A stretch of DNA of 64,000 bases from Agrobacterium tumefaciens (GCF_013318015.2 NZ_CP115846.1:1-64000), one strand, 5' to 3'. Counted from the first letter of the stretch, positions 35,924 through 44,969 are shown. Notes: a model not told the origin generated them from the sequence alone. Program-made: numbers and translations.

Positions 35924-36442
35924 CTGGTGTTTCCTTTTGCGAATACTTGTTCGCTGGTCGTGATATCAGGTGGGCGTCTATCGTGGATTGGTGCGGCGAG
36001 CAAACCCAGCGGTTGGCGCCGGCCTATCAGGCAGATCGGCAACCCATCCTGGCGGTGCGGAGGTGGCTGACACACGCGGATCGAATGGGTCGGCTCATCG
36101 AGGCAGATCTGGCGCGTGCCTTGCATGATTTCCTCTCCGGCTTCGGCATCCGGGATCAGCCCCTTGGCCGTTCTGTCCTTCGGTTTCGTGGCGGTCTGAA
36201 CCAGCGCCCGTCCGGTTCAAGGCCGCTGTCGCGCCGCGGGGCGGCCGGTCATGCCGCTCTCGACAAAACAGGGACGCGGGCTTCGCAGAACCGTGGGTTC
36301 CGCTTGCCCGCCCCCCTGCTTCGCTCGATCAGGCCTGCCCGGACCCTGAACCGCCCGGCTTGCGCCGGTTCTTTTCGACCGCACCGAAGGACAGAACGGC
36401 CAAGGGGCCGAACGCTTCGGACAAACCGAAAAGGAAGCCATC
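35924..36442 (+). promoter_or_regulatory. Long leader with 26-bp inverted repeat
   Basis: 519 bases with no convincing gene, although the first 200 keep an open, protein-like frame (WCGEQTQRLAPAYQADRQPI). From 36159 to 36408 lies an extended inverted repeat whose outer 26 bp are perfect. The gene at 36443 begins 35 bases after it. Confidence 0.5.
36159..36408. repeat. Perfect 26-bp inverted repeat with extended imperfect arms
   Basis: Arms 36159-36184 and 36383-36408 are perfect complements (left arm begins GCCCCTTGGCCGTTCTGTCC). Inside them the pairing continues imperfectly (GCGGTC and GAACC-CGGTTC blocks on both sides), giving arms of about 70 bases around a loop of about 100. There is no transposase-like frame between them. 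Confidence 0.8.
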
Positions 36443-37042
36443 ATGGCAAAGCCCGCAACTCCTTCCCGCCAAGCCGCACGCCCCGCCGCACGCGTTGTGC
36501 AACTCCGCAAAGGCGCCACTATCGAAATGGTCCGCCTGACATGCCCCGATGAAGTGCAGGCGCTCCGGATCGCCGAAAGCTTCGGGACGGCCATCCTCGA
36601 CAGCGACGGCATCCGCGACATGCACGAACGCCTGATCGTCGAAACAGCGACCGGCCTCTCTGATGGCCTCGGCGAACGGGCGATGCAGATCCATCTCCAG
36701 CGCATCGTCGGCGCCTATGTCGGATCGGCCCATGGCGCTGGCCAGTTCTACAGCAAGGCCGTCACCGAAGCACGCGATGCGACCGCCAAGGGTGCGTCGG
36801 AGGCTCGCGACGAGGATCTCGATGGGCCGGTCGGTTACGACAGCGCCGCCCAGCGCAAGCGTGAGTTCGCAGCCGACATGGGTATTCAGGCCCACGCGCT
36901 TCGCCTGGCAGCTGAAGGTGCCGTCGCAGCCTACGAACAGATCGTCGGCGAAGCGTGGAAGCCATTCGATCGGCCGGTCGACAATCCCGGCCAGGCGCTC
37001 GACCGCAAGGCGGCCGCAGCACAGATGGACGCTCTTGGCTAA
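36443..37042 (+). CDS. Unknown plasmid protein (199 residues)
   Basis: Ala-rich helical protein (MRLTCPDEVQ-like core VRLTCPDEVQALRIAESFGT, LIVETATGLSDGLGERAMQI, YVGSAHGAGQFYSKAVTEAR). Recurrent on alphaproteobacterial plasmids in this neighbourhood but without known function. It is followed by a strong terminator at 37085-37113 and preceded by the large inverted-repeat leader. Confidence 0.65.
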   Translation: MAKPATPSRQAARPAARVVQLRKGATIEMVRLTCPDEVQALRIAESFGTAILDSDGIRDMHERLIVETATGLSDGLGERAMQIHLQRIVGAYVGSAHGAGQFYSKAVTEARDATAKGASEARDEDLDGPVGYDSAAQRKREFAADMGIQAHALRLAAEGAVAAYEQIVGEAWKPFDRPVDNPGQALDRKAAAAQMDALG

Positions 37043-37084
37043 GACGTCTCCGGCGGAGCTCCGGCTCCGCCTTCGTCGGGATAA

Positions 37085-37113
37085 GGCCGCCTCACTCCGA
37101 GGCGGCCATTTTT
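37085..37113 (+). terminator. Rho-independent terminator
   Basis: A 9-bp perfect stem GGCCGCCTC / GAGGCGGCC with a 5-base loop, followed by ATTTTT. It lies 42 bases after the gene ending at 37042. Confidence 0.85.
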
Positions 37114-37344
37114 CGTGTCACCGTCGGAGCGAAATTCAGAGGAAAGACAAAAAGCGGGCGGCGCGGCATCGCGGCCCCGTCCCGTTCTTCGGTCCTGCAG
37201 GATCCGGCCGCAAGCCGCAACGGCTACGCCGTCCTCCACTTGCGTTCCGGCCGTTCCGGTGCGCCTTCCCCCCGATCGCTCCTGCTTTCGGCCCTCCGCG
37301 ACGGGGCCGCGATGGGCGCGGCCTCCTTAAACGGAGGTTTGAAA
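37114..37344 (+). promoter_or_regulatory. Leader of the ArdC-like gene with 15-bp inverted repeat
   Basis: No gene. Arms CATCGCGGCCCCGTC (37167-37181) and GACGGGGCCGCGATG (37300-37314) are perfect complements 118 bases apart. Two blocks, around 37228-37252 (GTCCTCCACTT then GCGTTCCGGCCG) and 37309-37322 (CGATGGGCGCGGCC), recur in the leaders of both DUF736 genes. GGAGG precedes ATG 37345. Confidence 0.5.
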
Positions 37345-38271
37345 ATGAGCAGGAAAACAGCAAACACGCGGACCGACATCTATGCACGCATCACCGACAG
37401 GATCGTCACTGACCTGGAAAAGGGCGTGCGTCCATGGGTACAGCCGTGGAGCGCGGCCAATCTATCGGGCCGCGTGAGCCGACCGCTTCGTCACAACGGA
37501 CAGCCTTACACCGGCCTCAATGTTCTCCTTCTCTGGTCGGAGAGCGTCGCCAGTGGTTACAGGTCGTCCACATGGATGACGCTGCGCCAGGCAAACGAAC
37601 TCGGCGCTCACGTGCGCAAGGGCGAGAGCGGCGCGACCGTCGTCTATGCCAGCCGCTTCACCAAAACCGAACCCGATGCGGGCGGCGGAGAGGTCGAGCG
37701 CGATATCCCATTCCTGAAGGCATATACAGTTTTCAATTGCGATCAGATCGATGGCCTTGCAGATCAATATTACAGTCGCCCCGAACCGATCGCGAAACCG
37801 CTCGAGCGTATTGAGCATGCCGATCGCTTCTTCGATAACACGGGTGCTGTCGTCCGGTACGGCGGGGACAAGGCCTATTATTCTCCCGTCTCCGACCATA
37901 TCCAGCTGCCGCGGCCCGAACAATTCCGGGACATGGCCTCTTTCGTTGCGACGAGAGCGCACGAAACCTTGCATTGGGCGGGCGGTCCTGCCCGGCTGAA
38001 CAGGGACCTGAGCCGCTATCACAAGGATCGCCGCGAGAGGGCCTTCGAAGAGATGCTCGTGGAGCTTGGGGCAGCGATGATCTGCGCCCATCTGGGTATC
38101 GTGCCGGAGCTGGAGCCGCGCCCGGATCATGCCGCCTATATCCAGAGTTGGGCCGAGATACTCGGTTCCGACAAGAGGGCAATCTTCAATGCGGCGGCGC
38201 ATGCGCAACGCGCTGTCGCCTATCTGCACGACCTTCAGCCGCAGGTGGCTTCCGGACAGGAGGCGGCCTGA
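37345..38271 (+). CDS. ArdC-like antirestriction protein (ssDNA-binding domain + zincin)
   Basis: 308 residues. The N-terminal domain (RTDIYARITDRIVTDLEKGV, PWVQPWSAANLSGRVSRPLR) is the ArdC N-terminal ssDNA-binding family, and GESGATVVYASRFTK follows. The C-terminal part is a zincin-like peptidase with RAHETLHWAGG (HExxH) near residue 205 and EEMLVELGAA downstream. ArdC proteins protect incoming plasmid DNA from type I restriction during conjugation. Start ATG 37345 has GGAGG. The stop overlaps the next start by one base (TGATG). Confidence 0.88.
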   Translation: MSRKTANTRTDIYARITDRIVTDLEKGVRPWVQPWSAANLSGRVSRPLRHNGQPYTGLNVLLLWSESVASGYRSSTWMTLRQANELGAHVRKGESGATVVYASRFTKTEPDAGGGEVERDIPFLKAYTVFNCDQIDGLADQYYSRPEPIAKPLERIEHADRFFDNTGAVVRYGGDKAYYSPVSDHIQLPRPEQFRDMASFVATRAHETLHWAGGPARLNRDLSRYHKDRRERAFEEMLVELGAAMICAHLGIVPELEPRPDHAAYIQSWAEILGSDKRAIFNAAAHAQRAVAYLHDLQPQVASGQEAA

Positions 38272-39209
38272 TGCTGCTGGTTCCGAACTTTACCGGGGAG
38301 GGCGCGGCCTCCCCGATCCGGCTGCGGGCGCTTTCGCTGGGCGCCGGCGTCCAGTCCACCACCGTGGCGCTGATGGCAGCGCATGGTGAGATCGGGCCGA
38401 TGCCCGATTGCGCGATCTTCGCCGATACCGGTTGGGAGCCAAAAGCCGTCTACGATCATCTCGAATGGTTGATGTCGCCGAATGTCCTTCCGTTCCCTGT
38501 CCATGTCGTGTCGGCCGGCAATATTCGCGACAATCTCATGGACGCCGCCGCCGGCAAGCGCTGGGCTTCGATTCCGGCTTTTGCAAAAACCGTGACGCCA
38601 GCCAGGAGCGCACGACCGGTTCTCGATGAGGACGACGACGGCGAACTCGTCCAGATCGGTTCCCGCGCGACATCGCGCGAGACCGTATCGATCGGCATGA
38701 TGCGCAGGGCCTGCACTGCGGATTACAAGATCGTGCCGATCCGAAGGAAAGTCCGGGAATTGTTGGGCCTCACGCGCAAGCGATCACCTGATCATGCGGT
38801 CGCGGAGCAGTGGATTGGCATTTCGACAGACGAGGCCAGCCGGATCAAACCCTCATCCGAGGACTGGCAGATCAATCGTTGGCCGTTGATCGAACAGCGC
38901 ATGAGCAGGCGCGATTGCCTGGCCTGGTTGCGCCGTCATGATTATCCGACGCCCCCGAAATCGGCCTGCATCGGATGCCCGTTTCACGATAACGGACGCT
39001 GGCGTCACATGCGTGATCATGATCCGGAAGCCTGGGCAGACGCGGTGATAGTCGATCGGGCACTGCGGACCGGCATTCGACGCATCCGTGGCGAAGTTTA
39101 TCTTCATCGCTCATGTGTTCCTCTTGACGAAGCCGACCTGTCGACGGCCGCCGATCATGGCCAACTCGATCTCTGGCCCATCGAATGCGAAGGCATGTGT
39201 GGCGTCTAG
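38271..39209 (+). CDS. PAPS-reductase-like (PP-loop/ATP-pyrophosphatase) protein
   Basis: 312 residues. The modified P-loop RALSLGAGVQSTTVALMAAH and CAIFADTGWEPKAVYDHLEW belong to the PAPS reductase/DndC-like superfamily. CIGCPFHDNGRWRHMRD is the usual cysteine motif of plasmid and phage members. The biochemical role on plasmids is unknown; nucleotide or DNA modification is a possibility. It is coupled to the ArdC-like gene (start at 38271 within TGATG). Confidence 0.82.
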   Translation: MLLVPNFTGEGAASPIRLRALSLGAGVQSTTVALMAAHGEIGPMPDCAIFADTGWEPKAVYDHLEWLMSPNVLPFPVHVVSAGNIRDNLMDAAAGKRWASIPAFAKTVTPARSARPVLDEDDDGELVQIGSRATSRETVSIGMMRRACTADYKIVPIRRKVRELLGLTRKRSPDHAVAEQWIGISTDEASRIKPSSEDWQINRWPLIEQRMSRRDCLAWLRRHDYPTPPKSACIGCPFHDNGRWRHMRDHDPEAWADAVIVDRALRTGIRRIRGEVYLHRSCVPLDEADLSTAADHGQLDLWPIECEGMCGV

Positions 39210-39877
39210 GGCAGCGTTCTGGCGCTGCGATAACGGATGACCGCTCCATTTGGAGCGGAAGAGGCACCGCCATATGGTGGAGCTCTGCCGTGAAAGACGC
39301 CGGCCCAGTCACTTCCCGAAGCGGGGGACACTTTCCATGCCAACCAGCCGGTGCGGTGTGGGGCGCTGAAGGCAAGGCGGATTGCAGCATAGCCGAGGCC
39401 CTTGCCGGTTGGGAGGAGACACCATCCAGTCGAAGATGGCTCTGCTGTCGAACGGTCGGTAGTGCAGACGCACCCATCGGCGATGGCGTCGAAGGAACGG
39501 CAGGTCCGCAGCCGTGACGTGGTGTGAGCAGGGTGCCGAAAACGATTGTGCCAGCGGCGTGCTGGTGGTGAGTTCAACGATTGGTCTCGCGGCATGTCGT
39601 GGTCGATCCGGTTCGGACAGGCCACACCCACGCAGACCTCGATGAATCTGGTGTGACCGAAGGACGCCTTCGTCTCGATCGCCTTGGCCGCAACGGCCAT
39701 ACGCAACTTTCTTCCCCTGCGAACAGGTTCGCATTCCTCGCGGGCCAAGAAAGCCGCTCCCGGCCGTCCTCCACTTCGTTCCGGCCGCCAGCGGTGCGGC
39801 GTCGATCGCCGTCGGTCTTAACACCGTCATCGAGGACGCGATGGGCGCGGCCCGAGCAAACCGGAAAGGTTACCACA
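39210..39877 (+). promoter_or_regulatory. Long leader of DUF736 gene 1
   Basis: 668 bases without a gene. It contains hairpins CCGCTCC/GGAGCGG (around 39241-39258) and TGGCCG/CGGCCA (around 39684-39700), and blocks shared with the ArdC leader. The same leader is repeated before DUF736 copy 2. Open leftward frames here are shadows. Confidence 0.45.
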
Positions 39878-40195
39878 ATGGCAGTCATCGGCGAATTCAC
39901 CACCAACGGCAACAACTCCATCATCGGCAACGTGCGCACGCTCACAGTCAGCATGAAGGCCCGCCTGAACCCCATCGAGCGCGTCTCGCGCGACGCTCCG
40001 GACTTCCGCATCACCGCCGGCAACGGTGTTGAGGTCGGCGCGGGTTGGAACAAGGTCTCCAACGATGGCGAGCCCTTCATCTCCGTCAAGCTGGACGACC
40101 CGAGCTTCAACGCCCCGATCACCGCAGCCCTTTGGCCGGGCGAGAAGGAAGGCGAATACGCCCTCATCTGGAACCGCCCGAAGCGGGAGGCCTGA
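39878..40195 (+). CDS. DUF736 family protein, copy 1
   Basis: 105 residues: MAVIGEFTTNGNNSIIGNVR, LDDPSFNAPITAALWPGEKE. A DUF736 protein, a small beta-rich family very common on alphaproteobacterial plasmids, function unknown. It differs from copy 2 (44612-44929) at only two residues. A terminator follows at 40206-40236. Confidence 0.9.
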   Translation: MAVIGEFTTNGNNSIIGNVRTLTVSMKARLNPIERVSRDAPDFRITAGNGVEVGAGWNKVSNDGEPFISVKLDDPSFNAPITAALWPGEKEGEYALIWNRPKREA

Positions 40196-40205
40196 TCACC
40201 CAGAG

Positions 40206-40236
40206 GAGCTCCGCTCGACAAGGCGGGGCTCTTTTT
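40206..40236 (+). terminator. Rho-independent terminator of DUF736 copy 1
   Basis: Stem GAGCTCCGC / GCGGGGCTC (one G-U pair) with an 8-base loop and TTTTT at 40232-40236. Confidence 0.8.
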
Positions 40237-40286
40237 CGTCTTTTTCTCACATGGTGAAGCCGGAGGTGGGCATCGAGCCCATTTCA

Positions 40287-40907
40287 TCACTCGGTCGCGA
40301 TGGATTTCACAGCTGAAGCGACGACCGCGAGAGCATTCTCATCAAGGCCGATCACACCATCCTGTTTTTCGCCGATCAGCTTGGGCGTCGCACCGCTATT
40401 GTCCCAAATCCAGGCTCTGTCAGCTCGTTCGAGAAACCACGGGAGTTGATCGAGCGATCTTGCGTAACGGGCACGCACTTTATCAGCCGGAACGTCGTGT
40501 CCACCCTTCGCAACGCGAAGTTTGATACGTTCGATCGACCGCTCCGGGCTGTCCAAAACGGTGTAGAAAAGCCAGATGGCAAATCCCACGGCTTCAGCCG
40601 CCTCAACCAGACGGCGGTACTTATCCGTCGATAAAACGGTCTCTACCCCGATCGTCTTATGAACGGATATCGATGACTGAATCCAGGCCTCAATGCGCTG
40701 AACAGCAACCAAGTTGGCTTCCGGAAGTGGTTTGTTTTCTACCTCACGGATCCGGGCGGCGAGAAGATCGGGGTTGACGATCCATACGGAGCGCCCTTCC
40801 AACTCGAGATCCGCATTTGCGTAGACGCTGCTCTTACCGGATCCGTTCGGGCCAGCAACAATCAGAAAGACGGGCTGCTCAAGCTTTTTCAGGCGCACGA
40901 TCGACAA
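40287..40907 (-). CDS. Zeta-toxin-like P-loop kinase
   Basis: 206 residues with Walker A VAGPNGSGKSSVYANAD near residue 20 and IGVETVLSTDKYRRLVEAAE, the pattern of zeta toxin/AAA_33 kinases, which phosphorylate UDP-sugars or similar small molecules. It overlaps the small upstream gene by 29 bases. The start is TTG 40907, or GTG 40898 as an alternative. With its partner it probably forms a toxin-antitoxin pair. Confidence 0.8.
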   Translation of the reverse strand: MSIVRLKKLEQPVFLIVAGPNGSGKSSVYANADLELEGRSVWIVNPDLLAARIREVENKPLPEANLVAVQRIEAWIQSSISVHKTIGVETVLSTDKYRRLVEAAEAVGFAIWLFYTVLDSPERSIERIKLRVAKGGHDVPADKVRARYARSLDQLPWFLERADRAWIWDNSGATPKLIGEKQDGVIGLDENALAVVASAVKSIATE

Positions 40908-41121
40908 CGCCAGTCACGGCCTTATTATCACGGCGGGCCTTGGCGACATTCCTGCTGAAGACATAGGTAAGATCTTGCCCGAAAGTTTGGCTCTTTGCGT
41001 CGATCGTCCGCACAGTGACGAACTGCCCGCTGCTCGAATCCCGAACCCGTTTCTCCGTAACCGCTTTGCCACGCACTCCGGACTTAGGGCCATTAAGCTT
41101 TTTGACGACGACTTTTGCCAT
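40879..41121 (-). CDS. Small basic protein, probable antitoxin of the zeta-like kinase
   Basis: 80 residues, strongly basic: MAKVVVKKLNGPKSGVRGKA, SGQFVTVRTIDAKSQTFGQD. No epsilon-antitoxin similarity visible. Its position directly upstream, overlapping the kinase gene, is that of an antitoxin, and similar small genes precede zeta-like kinases in other rhizobia. Confidence 0.65.
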   Translation of the reverse strand: MAKVVVKKLNGPKSGVRGKAVTEKRVRDSSSGQFVTVRTIDAKSQTFGQDLTYVFSRNVAKARRDNKAVTGVVDRAPEKA

Positions 41122-41201
41122 GTCTGCTCCAATTTTTCACCTTAATATAGCAAGCATCATAGAGCACGAAAAGACCAGTCCTCCTAATGCGTACTCTCGA
41201 T

Positions 41202-42608
41202 TCATCCGGTGTCGCCGAGCAGGTTGCGAACGGGATCGCTGTTCGGTAGCCGACCGCTTGGGAGGCGAGAGACGAGACTGCAGAAGCATCGCGCAAACGC
41301 TGCCTGAGCACGTTCTACGTTCGCGGCTTGGCCAAGTTCCCCCGTGTGAACGATGCTGCCGCGGGCGTGGTAGAGTTCAATGATACTTTGCTGATAGGAG
41401 GAAACGCGGGGAACGCCTTTCATGCAAATTCCAGCCCGGCGCTTGATGCGTTCCGCCACGCCTGGCTGATAGTGGTCGGTGAGCAACGTTTCGAACGCCA
41501 CCGCAAGAGCGACAATCGCCTCCGACTCGTTGGCATGTGAACCGAATGACTGTCGGAACCAGTCGAGCGCGGTGACGATGCGCTTGTAGAACCTCGCCTC
41601 CATCTTTGAGCCGGCCGTGAGATGGACGTGCCGGAAATATCCCTGCTCGACAGTCTTGAGCGCAGCCACGATTTGTCTTTCGAAACGCTTCATCGTGTTC
41701 GTCTCCATCGCCTCTGTCGAGACTACGGCGGCGACATCCGACAGTCTCGCGAGATCCAGCGCCGACACGTTCATGGGGACGCGCCGGGTGGCAATCTTTC
41801 CAGAGCGTCGACCTTCCCCGATCAGATAGTGGCGGATGTCGAGTGTTTCCCAGTTGTTGACGTGAGCGGACGAGCTGAATTTGTCGATCGAGCCGTCCCG
41901 CTCGACCGACAGCGCGTGAAGCATCAGGAGCGCGGACGCAGCCGACCGGATCTTGAGGGTGTAGACAAACTGGTTTTCATACATGTCTCCCGTGTGCGAT
42001 GTCAGCTTGACGAGCAGCAACGGGTTGGTTTTAAGCCATTGCGCAGCATGCGAGAAATGTTCGATGTCGCCTCGCTCTATACGTTGCCGTATGCCCAACC
42101 CGCGTGCCATTTCGATCAGGCGGTCATGTGCCCGCGCGACTGAATTGGTCTGGGCGCTGACGGCAAACCCGGCCGCACGAAACAGGATGTGGCTTTTCAG
42201 TCCCGAATTCCTCCAGGGCAGCATCTCCATCTTCATGCCGAAGCTGGTTAGCGGATAAAGGACGAACCCGGGACGCTCGACTCCGGCCGAAGCGAGATCA
42301 CTCAGCATTTTTCCGGGAACGCCACCCCCACCTTGCTTAGCGCATGCGAGAACATGCTCATCCAAGAGAGACGTACCGACATAAATTTCCTTTGACCACA
42401 GCGATCGGGCGATAGCCGCGCGAATATTTACGATATGGTGTTCGATTGCGCCCCGTTCACTGTCGCTGAGTTTCTTCTCATCCGTAACCAGATGATCGAT
42501 CGAGTTGAACAGATTGAGCTGATTGTGTTTGCTGGCAAGGAAGGCGTCGGACTGGTTGACCGACTTTGACTGCGGAGTGACGACCGTGGCGATTGAGGGA
42601 TGGCGCAA
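41202..42608 (-). CDS. HEPN-domain protein, ApeA-like C-terminus
   Basis: 468 residues. The C-terminal 120 residues (ESEAIVALAVAFETLLTDHY ... IIELYHARGSIVHTGEL) look like an ApeA-type HEPN domain, with the R-x4-H ribonuclease motif in RGSIVH. The large N-terminal part is unrecognised. Start is TTG 42608 with GGTGAG close upstream; no ATG occurs for about 100 codons, so a lost start cannot be excluded. ApeA-like HEPN proteins include anti-phage effectors. It lies in the segment between the two DUF736 repeats. Confidence 0.6.
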   Translation of the reverse strand: MRHPSIATVVTPQSKSVNQSDAFLASKHNQLNLFNSIDHLVTDEKKLSDSERGAIEHHIVNIRAAIARSLWSKEIYVGTSLLDEHVLACAKQGGGGVPGKMLSDLASAGVERPGFVLYPLTSFGMKMEMLPWRNSGLKSHILFRAAGFAVSAQTNSVARAHDRLIEMARGLGIRQRIERGDIEHFSHAAQWLKTNPLLLVKLTSHTGDMYENQFVYTLKIRSAASALLMLHALSVERDGSIDKFSSSAHVNNWETLDIRHYLIGEGRRSGKIATRRVPMNVSALDLARLSDVAAVVSTEAMETNTMKRFERQIVAALKTVEQGYFRHVHLTAGSKMEARFYKRIVTALDWFRQSFGSHANESEAIVALAVAFETLLTDHYQPGVAERIKRRAGICMKGVPRVSSYQQSIIELYHARGSIVHTGELGQAANVERAQAAFARCFCSLVSRLPSGRLPNSDPVRNLLGDTG

Positions 42609-42670
42609 CTGCTCACCATGATGGAGTTTGGACAGAGAAGGTTAATCGAAGCGGCAAAAATCGCCGAATT

Positions 42671-43522
42671 TTACGAGTAGCTGATGAGCTGCGTCCGGCT
42701 TTTCTGCCAGGCCTCGTTGAGATCCAAACGATGCCGTTCAATCCAGGCTACAATCTCCTCCTCGTACGGGCCGGCGCTACCTTCAAGTCGCCGGAGGGTG
42801 TCGAGGTTGAAAGCCACGTTGATTCCTCCGCCACGAACGACAACGTTTGCCGGCATCGCGAGATCAGCACAGGTTACGACAGCACTTGCACGGTCATACC
42901 CGTGTCGCGACGCGACAACCTCGCGCAATTCCTCCAAGGCCGCCTTCCCTGCCGTATAAATTCCCACGTTCTCAAGCTCGTGGCGGCCGTGAAGTTCGAA
43001 GTCATACGGGATGTAGCCGTCCTCCGTCCGGTATAATACTTCTTCAAATTCCTTAGGATCGATGGGCCGGAACGAGAGATACCAGGTCTCTTCTTTCGTC
43101 GCTGTCATCAACATCAACCTTTCCAGCTCCGAAGCGTTCAGACCCGCCACGGACTCGACGCAGGAAAGGCCCATGAACTTCGCGAACCTCGGACCGTCGT
43201 TTTTCCGGGACCAGGCAGAATAGTTGAAAAGCTTGCGGTCCCGCGTCGGAATTTTGACCTTAATTCTGATGCGCGTCTTATCGGCCGTCCACACACGCCC
43301 CTGGCGAAGCTTCGTTTGCTCGACTTTTTCAACATAAGAACGGTGCACTGGATCGAGTTGTTCTCCCGTCGTCAGTCCGTGCCCCTCGTGGCTTTCATCG
43401 ATCGTCAGCCATACGACGTCGCGCAATGGCTCTCCGGACCGCCTGGTGACGTGACCCTGGTTGAGCTGCGATGCCAAAATTCCCTCGGCAAGGGAAACAG
43501 AAGTATGATGAAAAAGGATCAT
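42671..43522 (-). CDS. Unknown protein, ADP-ribosyltransferase-like N-terminus
   Basis: 283 residues from ATG 43522; the frame is open to 43540. The start MILFHHTSVSLAEGILASQL with DVVWLTID recalls the H-x-T ... WLT pattern of DarT/Tpt1-like ADP-ribosyltransferase folds, but the catalytic residues cannot be assigned by eye. It is upstream of the HEPN gene on the same strand with a 62-base gap, and divergent from a NUDIX gene. Confidence 0.5.
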   Translation of the reverse strand: MILFHHTSVSLAEGILASQLNQGHVTRRSGEPLRDVVWLTIDESHEGHGLTTGEQLDPVHRSYVEKVEQTKLRQGRVWTADKTRIRIKVKIPTRDRKLFNYSAWSRKNDGPRFAKFMGLSCVESVAGLNASELERLMLMTATKEETWYLSFRPIDPKEFEEVLYRTEDGYIPYDFELHGRHELENVGIYTAGKAALEELREVVASRHGYDRASAVVTCADLAMPANVVVRGGGINVAFNLDTLRRLEGSAGPYEEEIVAWIERHRLDLNEAWQKSRTQLISYS

Positions 43523-43653
43523 TGTTATTCCGGGAGACAAATGACTGGAAGTTGCAAACTGCTATAGACCATCGAAATGCGAATGTTTACCCCTGATGGA
43601 TTGATGTCGCTTAGGTCTGCCGGAAACTATGTGAATGAAGGGAAGCGCAGCAG

Positions 43654-44139
43654 ATGGCTGAAATTCCGATCCGATGTTTTGCCGTATCCGTCGTACTTCT
43701 TCGCAACGTCGCCGCTGGACCCGAGGTACTGCTTTTACGCCGGAATCGCACGCTGATCGGCGACTGGTGCCAGATTGCCGGTGGAATTGAAGAGGGGGAG
43801 AAAGCGTGGGAAGCAGCGCTGCGCGAAGTTCGTGAAGAAACCGGCCTGACTTGTGGTCAGCTCTATTCGGCAGACATATGTGAGCAGTTCTATGAGGCGG
43901 ATCGCGACGCAATCAGCATGCTGCCGGTCTTCGTTGGTTTCGTGGATGCTGGGGCAACTGTTGTCATCAATCACGAACATAGCGAGTTTCGATGGGTGCC
44001 GTTCGAAACGGCCTTGGGGATGGTGCCTTTTGCGGGTCAACGCCATGTGCTGAAGCATGTGCAGGCCGAGTTCGTACAGCGACAGCCGGTTCGACACCTC
44101 CTTATCTATTCGACGCGTGGAGCAATGCGATGTTCATGA
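43654..44139 (+). CDS. NUDIX hydrolase
   Basis: 161 residues with a complete Nudix box AGGIEEGEKAWEAALREV then REETGL near residue 45, and C-terminal FRWVPFETA typical of dATP/dihydroneopterin-triphosphate-type pyrophosphohydrolases. It hydrolyses a nucleoside diphosphate-linked substrate, identity unknown. It is the only rightward gene of the inter-repeat cargo, and its last residues lie close to the start of direct repeat 2, so the C-terminus may have been altered by that junction. Confidence 0.83.
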   Translation: MAEIPIRCFAVSVVLLRNVAAGPEVLLLRRNRTLIGDWCQIAGGIEEGEKAWEAALREVREETGLTCGQLYSADICEQFYEADRDAISMLPVFVGFVDAGATVVINHEHSEFRWVPFETALGMVPFAGQRHVLKHVQAEFVQRQPVRHLLIYSTRGAMRCS

Positions 44140-44611
44140 CGTCGAGTCAGAGCCGTCTCGGCATCGCTCGACTGTCGAACGACAGGTAGTTCAGACGCAC
44201 CCGCACCCATCGGCGAAGGCGTCGAACGAAATCGCAGGGCCGCAGCCGTGACGTAGTGTGAGCAGGGTGCCGAAAACGATTGTGCCAGCGGCGTGCTGGT
44301 GGTGAGTTCAACGATTGGTCTCGCGGCATGTCGTGGTCGGTCCGGTTCGGACAGGCCACACCCACGCAGACCTCGATGAATCTGGTGTGACCGAAGGACG
44401 CCTTCGTCTCGATCGCCTTGGCCGCAACGGCCATACGCAACTTTCTTCCCCTGCGAACAGGTTCGCATTCCTCGCGGGCCAAGAAAGCCGCTCCCGGCCG
44501 TCCTCCACTTCGTTCCGGCCGCCAGCGGTGCGGCGTCGATCGCCGTCGGTCTTAACACCGTCATCGAGGACGCGATAGGCGCGGCCCGAGCAAACCGGAA
44601 AGGTTACGACA

Positions 44612-44929
44612 ATGGCAGTCATCGGCGAATTCACCACCAACGGCAACAACTCCATCATCGGCAACGTGCGCACGCTCACAGTCAGCATGAAGGCCCGCCT
44701 GAACCCCATCGAGCGCGTCTCGCGCGACGCTCCGGACTTCCGCATCACCGCCGGCAACGGCGTCGAGGTCGGCGCGGGTTGGAACAAGGTCTCCAACGAC
44801 GGCGAGCCCTTCATCTCCGTCAAGCTCGACGACCCGAGCTTCAATGCCCCGATCACCGCAGCCCTTTGGCCGGGCGAGAAGGACGGCGAATACGCCCTCA
44901 TCTGGAGTCGCCCAAAGCGGGAGGCCTGA
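44612..44929 (+). CDS. DUF736 family protein, copy 2
   Basis: 105 residues, differing from copy 1 only near the C-terminus (Glu to Asp in GEKDGEYA and Asn to Ser in IWSRPKREA). Most nucleotide differences between the copies are silent, which suggests both are maintained. Its own leader (44168-44611) matches that of copy 1. Confidence 0.9.
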   Translation: MAVIGEFTTNGNNSIIGNVRTLTVSMKARLNPIERVSRDAPDFRITAGNGVEVGAGWNKVSNDGEPFISVKLDDPSFNAPITAALWPGEKDGEYALIWSRPKREA

Positions 44930-44938
44930 TCACCCCGA

Positions 44939-44969
44939 AGAGCTTCGCCGAAAGGCGGGGCTCTTTTTT
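44939..44969 (+). terminator. Rho-independent terminator of DUF736 copy 2
   Basis: An 11-bp stem AGAGCTTCGCC / GGCGGGGCTCT (two G-U pairs) with a GAAA tetraloop and TTTTT. Confidence 0.88.

Larger units (their letters stand above)
39443..40283. repeat. Direct repeat copy 1 (DUF736 leader, gene and terminator)
   Basis: About 840 bases nearly identical to 44168-45013. It includes the noncoding leader, the whole DUF736 gene and the terminator. Identity is highest from about 39510 to 40195, and the edges are degenerate. Confidence 0.85.

Noticed and set aside
35924..36200. Rightward protein-like frame (WCGEQTQRLAPAYQADRQPI)
   Set aside because: No start or ribosome-binding site, and it runs into the large inverted repeat. 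It might be an old gene remnant but cannot be supported as a gene.
36159..36408. Insertion sequence ends
   Set aside because: The 26-bp inverted repeat looks like IS termini, but only 198 bases lie between the arms, with no transposase and no target duplication that I can see.
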